Of a stretch of DNA of 64,000 nt, positions 34,304 to 42,677 are shown one piece after another. This DNA comes from Actinomycetes bacterium. GTDB lineage: Bacteria > Actinomycetota > Actinomycetes > Mycobacteriales > Mycobacteriaceae. A program made the translations under genes and the position numbers. The notes beneath the pieces were generated by a model. The model was given only the letters and a program-made list of their open reading frames with translations, was not told the DNA's origin and searched no databases. Position 1 is the first letter of the stretch, and each line of letters opens with the position of its first letter. The stretch lies in assembly GCA_023404955.1 (NCBI GenBank), contig JAEXZY010000042.1, positions 1-64,000 of the forward strand. The letters are read 5' to 3'.

Positions 34304-35191
34304 ATGTTGATCCGTCGCGTCGCGCGCCCAATGCTGTCCGCCGTGTTCATCTCCCGCGGGGTCGAGGCCCTTCGAAGCCCCAAACCCGCAGCTCAATCCA
34401 CCCAGAACACTCTGGACGGCCTCAGCAAGTTGCCCGACCCGGTCAGCGCCAACCTTCCGTCGAATGCCGAGACGGTGGCGCGCGTCAACGCCGCCGTCCA
34501 GATCGGCGGCGGCCTGCTTCTCGCAACGGGCAAGCTGCCCCGTTTCGCATCGGCGGCGCTGGCCCTGACCGTGGTGCCGGGCTCGCTGGGCGGACACAAC
34601 TTCTGGAACGAGACCGACCCGCAGCGCAAGGCGGACGAGCGGCGCGCGTTCGTCACCGACATCAGCCTCATCGGCGGTCTGATCATCGCCGCGGTGGACA
34701 CCGAAGGAAAGCCGTCGCTCGGGTGGCGCGGGCGACGCGCGGCACGCAAAGCCGCCGGGGCCGTGACGGCCGCCCTCCCGGTCGGAGCGGCAGCGGGCGG
34801 ATCGCTGGCCGACAGCGAGTTCGCCGACAAGCTCGGTCACGGACTTCAGGTGGGTGCCGAGCGCGGCCGCGAACTCGCGCACATCGCGCGGGAGCGCGGC
34901 GGGGAGTTGGCCGAGGTGGCTCGCGAACGCGGCGGGGAATTGGCCGAGGTGGCGAGCAAGCGAGGCGGGGAACTGGCCGAGGTGGCACGGGAGCGTGGCG
35001 GCGAGTGGGCGGTGCTGGCCCGACAGCGCGGCGAGGAACTGGCCGATGCGGCACGCGATCGTGCGCCAGACCTGGCCGACGCAGCCCGCGAACGCGCGCT
35101 GCGCTCTGCCGAAGTGGCCCGGGAACGCGCCGCCGAGCTGGCCGACACCGCGGGTTCGGAAGTGAAGAAGCGCCGCAAGCAGCTGCGCTGA
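34304..35191 (+). CDS. DoxX-family membrane protein with 11-residue repeat tail
   Basis: A 295-residue protein. The first part (about 1-140) is a DoxX-like membrane domain with the family GGGLLLATGKLPRFASAALAL and PGSLGGHNFWNETDPQRK stretches. Residues 184-282 are nine consecutive 11-residue units close to ARERGGELAEV, predicted to form one long amphipathic helix, and the end is very basic (KKRRKQLR). DoxX proteins are poorly characterised; the mycobacterial ones have been linked to thiol and redox stress. The start ATG at 34304 was chosen because the frame further upstream runs inside the promoter of xylB. The tail could bind membrane or form a coiled coil. Confidence 0.82.
   Translation: MLIRRVARPMLSAVFISRGVEALRSPKPAAQSTQNTLDGLSKLPDPVSANLPSNAETVARVNAAVQIGGGLLLATGKLPRFASAALALTVVPGSLGGHNFWNETDPQRKADERRAFVTDISLIGGLIIAAVDTEGKPSLGWRGRRAARKAAGAVTAALPVGAAAGGSLADSEFADKLGHGLQVGAERGRELAHIARERGGELAEVARERGGELAEVASKRGGELAEVARERGGEWAVLARQRGEELADAARDRAPDLADAARERALRSAEVARERAAELADTAGSEVKKRRKQLR
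34853..35149 (+). repeat. nine tandem 33-bp coding repeats (11-residue units)
   Basis: Nine exact-length 33-bp units without indels encode hendecads of the pattern A-R-x-R-G-G-E-L-A-E-V. Units 2-4 (34886-34984) are the most alike; units 6-8 are more diverged. The even length and graded divergence suggest growth by tandem duplication with selection for the helical pattern. Confidence 0.85.
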
Positions 35192-35196
35192 TCTTG

Positions 35197-35218
35197 AACC
35201 GCCCCGCAGGGGCAGGTT
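35197..35218 (+). terminator. hairpin after DoxX gene
   Basis: AACCGCCCC (35197-35205) pairs with GGGGC-A-GGTT (35209-35218) across a three-base loop with a single bulged A. It begins six bases after the DoxX stop and lies before the RDD gene. Confidence 0.55.
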
Positions 35219-35266
35219 AGTCGGTACGGTGTTCTCGCAGCCAGCCGCCGCGAGAAGGAGTTCCCG

Positions 35267-35758
35267 ATGACCAGCGACTATCCCCCGCAGTCCGGCCAGT
35301 ACGGCTACTCGGGTTCGTATCCGCCACCCGGAGGCGGCGGCCAGCCGGGCGGCGTCGGCGTGCGCTTCGCCGCGCGGTTCATCGACGGTCTCATCGTCGG
35401 AATCGTCGGTAGCATCATCGTGTTCGCAATCGGTGCGACGTCCAACGTCTGGATCACCGGGCTGTTCACCGGCGTGCTGAGCTTCGCTTACTACGTGGCG
35501 TTCGAGGTGACGCAGGGCTGGACGCCGGGCAAGAAGATCCTGGGGCTCAGCGTGCGCGGCCCGGGAGGTGCTCCGAAACCGACTGCCGCACAGTCGGCGA
35601 TCCGCAACTCCTGGACCCTGCTGCCGATCATTCCCTTCATCGGTGGCTTGCTCGGCGTGGTGGCGATCGTCGTCATCGCGGTGACGATCAACAGCAGCCC
35701 CACCAAGCAGGGCAAGCATGACGAGCTCGCCGGGGGCACCCAGGTCCTCAAAGCCTGA
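35267..35758 (+). CDS. RDD-family membrane protein
   Basis: A 163-residue protein. A glycine/proline/tyrosine-rich cytoplasmic head of about 35 residues precedes an RDD domain (VGVRFAARFIDGLIVGIVGS) with three to four membrane segments. The GWTPGKKILGLSVRG loop and late RNSWTLLPIIPFIGG segment are typical. The function of RDD proteins is uncertain (transport or membrane-protein accessory roles have been proposed). The ATG follows AGAAGGAG. Confidence 0.83.
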   Translation: MTSDYPPQSGQYGYSGSYPPPGGGGQPGGVGVRFAARFIDGLIVGIVGSIIVFAIGATSNVWITGLFTGVLSFAYYVAFEVTQGWTPGKKILGLSVRGPGGAPKPTAAQSAIRNSWTLLPIIPFIGGLLGVVAIVVIAVTINSSPTKQGKHDELAGGTQVLKA

Positions 35759-35773
35759 CGCTGGCCGCTGGAC

Positions 35774-37237
35774 TCAGATGACGAGTCCGAGCAACAGCAC
35801 CAGGATCAGGCCCGTCACCGACAGCACGGTCTCCATCACCGACCAGCTCTTGATGGTCTGCCCGACGCTCATCCCGAAGAACTCCTTGATGAGCCAGAAA
35901 CCGGCATCGTTGACGTGGGAGAAGAACAGCGAACCGGAACCGACGGCGAGCACGACCAGCGACACCTCGCCAGTGCTCATGCCCTCGACGAGCCCGAGCA
36001 TCAGCGACGACGCGGTGATGGTGGCCACCGTGGCCGAACCCGTCGCGAGCCGGATCAGCACGGCGAGCGTCCACGCGAGCAGGATCACCGAGACGTTGGC
36101 GCCCTTGGCCCAGTCGGCGAGCAGCGTCCCGATACCGGTGTCGACGAGCAGCTGTTTGAATCCGCCACCCGCGGCGACGATCAGGATGATGCCGGCGACC
36201 GGGGGCAGTGACGATTCGACGCATTTCACGATCTGATCGCGGGTCATCGCGGCGCCCCGACCGAGCGTGAAGATCCCGACGATGACGGCGATCAGCAGCG
36301 CCATCAGCGGACGGCCCAGGATGTCGAACGTCTGCCGCAGCAGGTTGTTCTCGTCGTCGATGAAGATGTCGACCAGGGCCTTGCCCATCATCAACGCGAC
36401 GGGCAGCAGGACCGAGAAGATCGTGATGCCGAAGCTCGGGCGGGTGCGTTGCCCGACAGTCTGGGTGCTGACCGATCCGGCGTTGGTGGTGCCGCCGGCA
36501 CCACCGTTCCCGTCGTCACCGCCGCGAAGGTCGTCGGCGTTGAAGCGGTCCGGGATGTCGATGACGACCCAGCGGCCGGCCAGCTTCCCGAACAACGGGC
36601 CCGCGACGATCACGGTGGGAATCGCCACCGCCACGCCCAAGGCGAGCGTGACACCGAGGTCGGCGCCGAGCAGATCGATCGCGGTGAGCGGACCGGGATG
36701 CGGTGGCACCAGTCCGTGCATCGCGGAAAGCCCTGCCAGAGCGGGAATTCCGATGGTGATCAGCGACTGGCCCGAGCGCTTGGCGACCAGGTAGATGACG
36801 GGCATCAGCAGCACGACCCCGATCTCGAAGAACATCGGCAGGCCGATGATCGACCCGACGACGGCCATCGCCCAGGGAAGTGCGCGCGGCGAGGCACGCC
36901 CGACGATGGTGTCGACGATCTCGTCGGCGCCTCCCGAGTCGGCGAGCAGCTTGGCGAACATCGCGCCGAGTGCGATCAGGATGCCGACACCGGCCGCCGT
37001 GGTGCCGAATCCGTCGGAGAACGATTCGAGGACGTCGCCGACGTTCATGCCGGCGACGATCCCCACGGCCAGCGCGCCGAAGATCAAGGACAGGAACGGA
37101 TGCAGCTTCGCCACGGTGATCAGCACGACGATCAGTGCGATCCCGACCAGGGCCGCCAGGACCAGTTGCCATCCCGACGCCACTGGTTCGGGCAGCTCGG
37201 TGTCCGCCGCAAGGACGGTCAGCACGGACGAATTCAT
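35774..37237 (-). CDS. gntP: gluconate:H+ symporter (GntP family)
   Basis: A 487-residue membrane transporter with about twelve segments. GntP-family marks are KLHPFLSLIFGAL, GLPMFFEIGVVLLMPVIY and GLVPPHPGPLTAIDLLGAD. It imports gluconate. The ATG at 37237 overlaps the stop of the upstream gluconokinase gene by one base (TGATG) and has AGGAG just before it, so uptake and phosphorylation are made together. Confidence 0.9.
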   Translation of the reverse strand: MNSSVLTVLAADTELPEPVASGWQLVLAALVGIALIVVLITVAKLHPFLSLIFGALAVGIVAGMNVGDVLESFSDGFGTTAAGVGILIALGAMFAKLLADSGGADEIVDTIVGRASPRALPWAMAVVGSIIGLPMFFEIGVVLLMPVIYLVAKRSGQSLITIGIPALAGLSAMHGLVPPHPGPLTAIDLLGADLGVTLALGVAVAIPTVIVAGPLFGKLAGRWVVIDIPDRFNADDLRGGDDGNGGAGGTTNAGSVSTQTVGQRTRPSFGITIFSVLLPVALMMGKALVDIFIDDENNLLRQTFDILGRPLMALLIAVIVGIFTLGRGAAMTRDQIVKCVESSLPPVAGIILIVAAGGGFKQLLVDTGIGTLLADWAKGANVSVILLAWTLAVLIRLATGSATVATITASSLMLGLVEGMSTGEVSLVVLAVGSGSLFFSHVNDAGFWLIKEFFGMSVGQTIKSWSVMETVLSVTGLILVLLLGLVI

Positions 37238-37752
37238 CACTTCTCCTGTTCGATGGCGGAACCGGTTGCGTCGCAATAAGTGTCGATTATCGCGTCGATG
37301 CTCTGATCGACGTCGATGGTGGTGCCGGGCTCATCGGCGTCCAATGGTTCGAGGGTGGCGAACTGCGAGGCCAACAGTGAGGCGGGCATGAAGTGACCGG
37401 GTCGGCTGGCCTGCCGCCGCGCGATGACATCCGGTGTGCCACTCAGGTGCAGGAACAGCACACCCGCACAGTGCCGGCGCAATTGCTCCCGATAGCTGCG
37501 CTTCAGTGCCGAGCAGCTCATGACGCCACCGGTGTCGCAGCGCTGTGCCAGCCAGTCACCGATCGCCTCCAACCAGGGGTACCGGTCGTTGTCGTCCAAG
37601 GGGTGGCCGGCCGTCATCTTCGCGATGTTGGCGGCCGGGTGGAAGTCGTCCGCGTCGGCGAACGGCACCCGGAGCCGCTGCGCCAGGGCTGCCCCGACCG
37701 TTGATTTCCCCGAGCCCGATACGCCCATGACCACCACGGGTGACGCCACCAC
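37237..37752 (-). CDS. gntK: gluconokinase
   Basis: A 171-residue P-loop kinase of the thermosensitive/thermoresistant gluconokinase family. The P-loop GVSGSGKST lies at residues 10-18, followed by DADDFHP and the HPLDDNDRYPWLEAI substrate block, and later SCSALKRSYRE. It converts gluconate to 6-phosphogluconate. It heads the two-gene operon with the transporter and faces the divergent GntR regulator. Confidence 0.92.
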   Translation of the reverse strand: MVASPVVVMGVSGSGKSTVGAALAQRLRVPFADADDFHPAANIAKMTAGHPLDDNDRYPWLEAIGDWLAQRCDTGGVMSCSALKRSYREQLRRHCAGVLFLHLSGTPDVIARRQASRPGHFMPASLLASQFATLEPLDADEPGTTIDVDQSIDAIIDTYCDATGSAIEQEK

Positions 37753-37803
37753 TGCCCTCCTTGACCGCCGCCGACTACCCTGCTGTGCTTGCCGTCACAC
37801 ACG

Positions 37804-37819
37804 ATGCCTCAATAGGCAT
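37804..37819. promoter_or_regulatory. palindromic operator candidate for GntR regulator
   Basis: ATGCCT-CAAT-AGGCAT is a perfect 6-bp inverted repeat in the 138-base divergent gap between gntK and its regulator. Nearby, ATTGCA occurs twice 19 bases apart (37823-37828 and 37842-37847). These are likely sites for the neighbouring FadR/GntR protein. Confidence 0.5.
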
Positions 37820-37890
37820 ACGATTGCAAGAGCATGACGGTATTGCATCGGTTTTATTGGTGTCTTCGCCGCGTATGACAGGATGAATGG

Positions 37891-38592
37891 GTGACCGAGA
37901 CGCCGTCTGCAGCGCTGCACGGCAGCGTGCTGACCGCACTGGGGACGGCGATCGTGTCCGGCACCCACGTCGCAGGCGACGTGCTGACCCTGGACGGCGT
38001 GTGTGCCAGCTACCGGGTGTCGCGCAGCGTCGCCCGGGAAGCCATCCGCGTTCTCGAGTCCATGGGTATGGTCGCCTCCCGGCGCCGCGTCGGCATCACG
38101 ATCCAGCCGGCGCGCACCTGGAACGTCTTCGACCCCCGGCTTATCCGGTGGCGCCTCGACTCCGACGACCGGGCCCGGCAGCTCGCCTCCCTGTCCGAGC
38201 TGCGGCGCGGGTTCGAACCGGCGGCCGCTGCGCTGGCCGCCCACCGAGCCGATCCGCATCAGTGCCGCATCATGGCCGCGGCCGTCTCCGACATGGTGAT
38301 GCACGGGCGGTCCGGAGACCTCGAGTCATATCTGTTGGCCGACAAGGTTTTTCACCGCACGTTGCTGGAGGCCAGTGGCAACGAGATGTTCCGCGCCCTC
38401 TACGATGTCGTCGCCGAAGTCCTCGCGGGGCGCACCCATCACGGCATGATGCCCTCGACCCCCAACCCGGCGGCGATCGCGCTGCACGACGAGGTGGCGC
38501 GCGCTGTGCGGCTGGGCGACGCCGAGGCGGCGGAGACGGCGATGCGCGCGATCATCGACGAGGCGGCCTCAGCGGTCGCCACGGAGGACTGA
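37891..38592 (+). CDS. GntR (FadR subfamily) transcriptional regulator
   Basis: A 233-residue regulator. An N-terminal winged helix (about 8-75, with YRVSRSVAREAIRVLESMGMV) precedes an all-helical FCD effector domain that contains the metal-binding His pattern (FHRTLLEASGNE and late LHDEVARAVRLGD). It is divergent from gntK-gntP and most likely represses them until gluconate or 6-phosphogluconate is present. It starts with GTG. Confidence 0.87.
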   Translation: MTETPSAALHGSVLTALGTAIVSGTHVAGDVLTLDGVCASYRVSRSVAREAIRVLESMGMVASRRRVGITIQPARTWNVFDPRLIRWRLDSDDRARQLASLSELRRGFEPAAAALAAHRADPHQCRIMAAAVSDMVMHGRSGDLESYLLADKVFHRTLLEASGNEMFRALYDVVAEVLAGRTHHGMMPSTPNPAAIALHDEVARAVRLGDAEAAETAMRAIIDEAASAVATED

Positions 38593-38594
38593 GC

Positions 38595-39338
38595 TCACCG
38601 CCGCGGCGCGTAGGTGTAGTCGATCTTGGTGCCGTCCACCGCGGTCACGGTCAGCGTGAGCTCGGCGCGTTCTGGGCCCGACATCACGGTGCAATTCACG
38701 GTGTTGCCCACCCTGCCCTCGAGGTTGCCGTCGCACACCGCGGAGTCCGGACGCTTGTTCACGCGTCCGGCGAGTTCGTCGAGCAGCGATGTCTCCACCT
38801 CCGCCTTCGTCAGCAGCGGCAACACATCGAAGGTCATCGTCAGCCCGCGCACCCCGGTCACCACCGCCGTGCGACGCAGCGGGGCCGGGCCCGCGGAGAC
38901 GTCACACTGCACTTCTGCGCCGGTTCGGCCCGGCAGCCCCGACAGGCATGTCACCGTGTCCGGCGGGCTCGACACCAGCCGTGCCACGGCGCGCTCGAGT
39001 TGCGGTTGAGACAGCGCGGGAATCATCTCGTAGACGATGTGGGCGCCGTCGATGTCGGTGACGGTGACGACCGGCTCGAAACTGTTGGTGGAGCTCATCG
39101 TCACGTCGCACCGCGCGGACTGCCCGACCTCACCGATCAAGGGGTCCTTGCACACCACCGACTGCGGCGTCTCGCCCGCGGTGGCCAGTCGCGCCGCGAT
39201 GTCGGCCTGCAGATCCTCCGGCGCCACAGCAGGTATGGCATCAGAACTCACCGGGGAGCTGCACGCCACCAGGACGCCACAGCCGAGCGCCACAACGGCG
39301 GACTTCCCGATCAGCTTGGCCATCTGCTTGCCCGTCAC
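38595..39338 (-). CDS. lipoprotein with three DUF4333-like repeats
   Basis: A 247-residue exported protein with a lipobox (LVAC, Cys about 26). The mature part consists of three repeats of about 70 residues. Each has a valine-cysteine start, an L.G.VG..V.C.V centre and a V.V..V.G..I.Y end, and each keeps a pair of cysteines likely to form a disulfide. This is the DUF4333 pattern of actinobacterial surface proteins, of unknown function. The GTG at 39338 or an ATG at 39323 may be the start. Confidence 0.75.
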   Translation of the reverse strand: MTGKQMAKLIGKSAVVALGCGVLVACSSPVSSDAIPAVAPEDLQADIAARLATAGETPQSVVCKDPLIGEVGQSARCDVTMSSTNSFEPVVTVTDIDGAHIVYEMIPALSQPQLERAVARLVSSPPDTVTCLSGLPGRTGAEVQCDVSAGPAPLRRTAVVTGVRGLTMTFDVLPLLTKAEVETSLLDELAGRVNKRPDSAVCDGNLEGRVGNTVNCTVMSGPERAELTLTVTAVDGTKIDYTYAPRR

Positions 39339-39407
39339 CCTCGACTCACGGGGACGTTAGCAGAACCGGCAGCGTCGTCGGACCGGATGCGGTGGTTGAC
39401 TGCGGGG

Positions 39408-40304
39408 GTGGACAACCGCTCTCGCCGGCCGATTTCGCTGGCCCGCCGCTTCTTCGACCGTATCGAGCCGGTACACGCCGTCACCTACTTCGCGCCGGAA
39501 GCCCGTGCCGCCCTCGACGGGCTCGGTTACCGCGGCTTCTGGATGGGCTACTTCGCCGCCCGATCGGCGCCGCTGGGCATCGTGCCGGCCGACGTGGTCG
39601 CCGCGCTGTTCTACAACTTCGCGCCCAGCCGCGTCGCGAAGGCACTTCCCGCGGCGTGGGACGTCGCCCCGCCCGCCGCCGCACTGCGCGCCCGCGAAGA
39701 GTCGGCGGTGGCCGCGCTGCGCCGGTGCGGTGTCACCGACACCGATGTGCAGCGCGCGGCCGAGCTCGCCGGCCGGGCGGCAGCCGGTGCCGATGCCGCG
39801 GGCCGGGCGCTGTACGCCGCGAACCGATCGCTGACCTGGCCGAGTGAACCGCTGCCACGGCTGTGGCACGCGGCCACGCTGCTGCGCGAGCACCGCGGCG
39901 ACGGCCATGTCGCCGTGCTCACCGCCGAAGGCCTGTCGGGCCGCGAATGCAATGTGCTGCACGCGGCCGCCGGCCGGGTGCCGGAGGACATGATCAAGGG
40001 CAGCCGCGACTACGACGACGCGCAGTGGGCCGAACACAGCGAGGCACTGCACCGACGCGGGCTCCTCGACGCGGACGGCGCCATCACCGACGAGGGGCGC
40101 TCGCTCAAGCAGCACATCGAGGACAGGACAGATGCGCTGGCGCTGCCCGCCCTCGACGCTCTCGACGACGGCGAGGTCGAGGCGTTGTTCGGCGCCCTGA
40201 CCCCGATCACCCGCGCCGTGATCGCCGCCGGTGACGTTCCGGCGGGGACACCGATGGGGCTGAGCCGCGACGACCTCGATGATGCGAGCGCCCATCTCAG
40301 GTGA
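39408..40304 (+). CDS. SCO6745-family helix-turn-helix-like protein
   Basis: A 298-residue soluble protein resembling the actinobacterial SCO6745 family. Typical stretches are RFFDRIEPVHAVTYFAPEA near the N-terminus, RGFWMGYFAARSAPLG, and LHRRGLLDADGAITDEGRSLK near residue 210, which looks like a winged-helix MarR-type fold. No function is known. A GTG at 39408 is chosen; an ATG seven codons upstream (39387) is possible. The same frame is open much further upstream but only as antisense to the DUF4333 gene. Confidence 0.72.
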   Translation: MDNRSRRPISLARRFFDRIEPVHAVTYFAPEARAALDGLGYRGFWMGYFAARSAPLGIVPADVVAALFYNFAPSRVAKALPAAWDVAPPAAALRAREESAVAALRRCGVTDTDVQRAAELAGRAAAGADAAGRALYAANRSLTWPSEPLPRLWHAATLLREHRGDGHVAVLTAEGLSGRECNVLHAAAGRVPEDMIKGSRDYDDAQWAEHSEALHRRGLLDADGAITDEGRSLKQHIEDRTDALALPALDALDDGEVEALFGALTPITRAVIAAGDVPAGTPMGLSRDDLDDASAHLR

Positions 40305-40308
40305 GCGG

Positions 40309-40635
40309 TCAGCGTGGGCCGTACATGATCAGCGCCACGCCGAGCAGGGCCACCAGCGCGCCTGCCACATCCCATCGATCCGGCCGGAAACCGTCCGCCG
40401 CCATGCCCCACAGCAGGGAGCCGGCGATGAACACGCCGCCGTAGGCCGCGAGCACCCTGCCGAAGTGCGCGTCCGGCTGGAACGCGGCGACGAATCCGTA
40501 GGCGCCCAGCGCAATCACGCCGGCACCCATCCACAGCCAGCCGCGGTGCTCGCGGACTCCCTGCCACACCAGCCAGGCCCCGCCGATCTCGAGAACCGCT
40601 GCGAGCACGAACAATACGGCTGATCTGACGACCAT
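40309..40635 (-). CDS. YnfA/UPF0060 small membrane protein
   Basis: A 108-residue protein with four membrane segments, matching the YnfA (UPF0060) family: VLEIGGAWLVWQGVREHRGW, GAYGFVAAFQPDAHFGRVLAAYGGVFI and the late DRWDVAGALVALLGVALIMY. The family is related to small multidrug-resistance transporters, but its substrate is unsettled. The ATG at 40635 is five bases after the amine-oxidase stop, so they may share a transcript. Confidence 0.88.
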   Translation of the reverse strand: MVVRSAVLFVLAAVLEIGGAWLVWQGVREHRGWLWMGAGVIALGAYGFVAAFQPDAHFGRVLAAYGGVFIAGSLLWGMAADGFRPDRWDVAGALVALLGVALIMYGPR

Positions 40636-40640
40636 GGGTC

Positions 40641-42656
40641 TCAGTGGTGCGCGCTGGTGGTCGAGGTGTGACATGCCTGCGGCGGCGTGTCGACGACATC
40701 GAGCGCGGGGTTGCGGTCGAAGAACCCGAAGGGTTTGAGCCAGAACGACACGATGTCGGCCGGCATCACCGGCCAGTCCTCCGGCCGGGTGATGTGATGG
40801 ATGCCGAACACGTACCAGAGCACCACATCGGTGTTCTCGATGGGGCGGTCGGCGGCCGTCCACTGCGTCAGACCGGTGTCGCGGACCGATTGATTGACGA
40901 ATTCGCCTGCGGGCCACCGCTCGTCGGGACGATTTGGGGTGACCCACAGCGTGTGGGCGATGACCCCGGCGCGCTGCAGCACCGGTGAGGCGGGGTCGAA
41001 CATCGGCGGGATGGCACCGGTGGGCACCAGCTTGTACGCAGGGTGCGCGCCGATGCCGGTGACCACGTTGGGGTTGACCACTTTCCAGGCGCGTTGGGTA
41101 CTGAAGTCGACGTCCTGCCGGGCATCGCTCTCGGTGCGCAGCGGGACATTGCGGGTCACCACCGACAGGCCGTAGGGGTTGTCGGGCCCGACAGGTTCGG
41201 CTCCGGATTCACTCATCACGACCGTGTTGTCAGTGCCGTCGACGTCCATGTCCAGGCGCGCCACCAGAAAGTGTTGGTGGAAGGGCGCATACGTGCGCTC
41301 GTCGACGATCGTGCCGTTGGGGCTGGGGGCACCGGGAGGCAGCGGCGTGGTCACCATGATGCCGGTCGCACGAACCTCGCATTCGATGTTGCCGTCCTGG
41401 TAGAGCCGCCAGTAGACGAGGTATTCGTAGTTGGCGACGGTCACGTGGAACGACAGCGTGAGCCGGCGCATGCGGCGCACCTCGGCGCCGATGTCGTGGT
41501 CGACGTGCTTCCACAGCACGGCGTTGTCCTCTTCGTGCAGACAGATCGCGTTGGTGATGCGATACGGTTCGCCGGCGCTGTCGTGCAGCACCGCGTCCAG
41601 ATAGCGGATCTCCCCCAGGCAGTCACAGCCGAGTTCCAACGACGTCGTCATGAACCCCAGGCCCCACTCCCCGATGTCGAACGCGGTGCGCCGGTAGTGA
41701 TCCGGGGACGAATCGCGGTAGGGCACCACCATTTCCGCGAACGACATCCGGTGCGCGATCGAGCGGTACCGATCCCCGTCCCGGTACCGAACGGTGTGCA
41801 GCGTCATGCCTTCGCGATGGTTGAAACCCACCCGCAGCGACCAGTTCTGCCACGTCACCAGGTTGCCGTCGACGTGGAACGACGGTCCATCGGGCTGGGT
41901 GATGTGCAGCGGTCTGAGCGGTTCCCTGCTGCTGTTCGCGAGCAGCCGGTCCGGGATGTGACGAGGCACGTACTCCCCCATGACCTCCGGTGGTGTCGCA
42001 CCGCCCGAGGGTGAGAACGGTCCGACGTCTTCGATGCGCAGCAGTTCCATCGCATTCAGATCGATCACGCAGTGCAGACCACTGAGCAGCCGCGCGTACG
42101 GGTTGGCACCGGGGGCACCCTTCACCCAGCTGTCCGACCAGCCGATGCGCCGGTCGCGATACTCCGCCGGGGCCACCGCGGCGCCGTAGGTCCAGGTGTC
42201 GAAGAACACGAGGTCGATGTCGGTGACCCCGCGTCCGTGCAGTGCAGCGATGACATCAGGATGAGTGCGGAGAAGCCGGTCGCACTCGGCGAATTCGTCG
42301 ACGGTGAAGTTGGCCTGGACACCGGGAATGTGCTCGAACGACTCGACGCGGTCGTCACTCAGCGAGACCACACTCTTGTAGGTGGCGTTCGCGGTGCGGT
42401 CGAAACACACCACCGATGCGCGTCGCGCGGGTCGGCGCCCGTCTGCGTCGAAGTCGGCGAGCTCGGCCTTCGATGGCTCGATCAGCTCGATCGAGGCGAA
42501 TCGCCAGCCCCGGTGCTCCCCCGACGGTACCGCCTGCACACCGTGCTCTCGCCGCAACGCCGTGGCGACGGCGCGGAATTCGGCCTCACCAAGCGGATCG
42601 AGCGGGTGGTCGACAGAAGTCGGGAGCGCATCGGACACCCGACCACGCAACCACAC
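40641..42656 (-). CDS. copper-containing primary-amine oxidase
   Basis: A 671-residue copper amine oxidase of full length. The cofactor motif NYEY has its tyrosine at about residue 410, which self-processes to topaquinone. The catalytic Asp lies in TAFDIGEWGLG, and copper-ligand histidines include HQHF. It oxidises primary amines to aldehydes with H2O2 and NH3. No signal peptide is seen, so it is probably cytoplasmic. GTG at 42656 or at 42638 could be the start. It lies 21 bases after a carboxylesterase gene on the same strand. Confidence 0.9.
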   Translation of the reverse strand: MWLRGRVSDALPTSVDHPLDPLGEAEFRAVATALRREHGVQAVPSGEHRGWRFASIELIEPSKAELADFDADGRRPARRASVVCFDRTANATYKSVVSLSDDRVESFEHIPGVQANFTVDEFAECDRLLRTHPDVIAALHGRGVTDIDLVFFDTWTYGAAVAPAEYRDRRIGWSDSWVKGAPGANPYARLLSGLHCVIDLNAMELLRIEDVGPFSPSGGATPPEVMGEYVPRHIPDRLLANSSREPLRPLHITQPDGPSFHVDGNLVTWQNWSLRVGFNHREGMTLHTVRYRDGDRYRSIAHRMSFAEMVVPYRDSSPDHYRRTAFDIGEWGLGFMTTSLELGCDCLGEIRYLDAVLHDSAGEPYRITNAICLHEEDNAVLWKHVDHDIGAEVRRMRRLTLSFHVTVANYEYLVYWRLYQDGNIECEVRATGIMVTTPLPPGAPSPNGTIVDERTYAPFHQHFLVARLDMDVDGTDNTVVMSESGAEPVGPDNPYGLSVVTRNVPLRTESDARQDVDFSTQRAWKVVNPNVVTGIGAHPAYKLVPTGAIPPMFDPASPVLQRAGVIAHTLWVTPNRPDERWPAGEFVNQSVRDTGLTQWTAADRPIENTDVVLWYVFGIHHITRPEDWPVMPADIVSFWLKPFGFFDRNPALDVVDTPPQACHTSTTSAHH

Positions 42657-42677
42657 CGCGCAGCGGTCAGCACGCTA

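Noticed and set aside
37887..39407. Very long open frame on the plus strand running into the SCO6745-type gene
   Set aside because: It lies out of frame over the GntR gene and antisense to the DUF4333 gene. High GC keeps it open; only the part after 39408 looks like protein.
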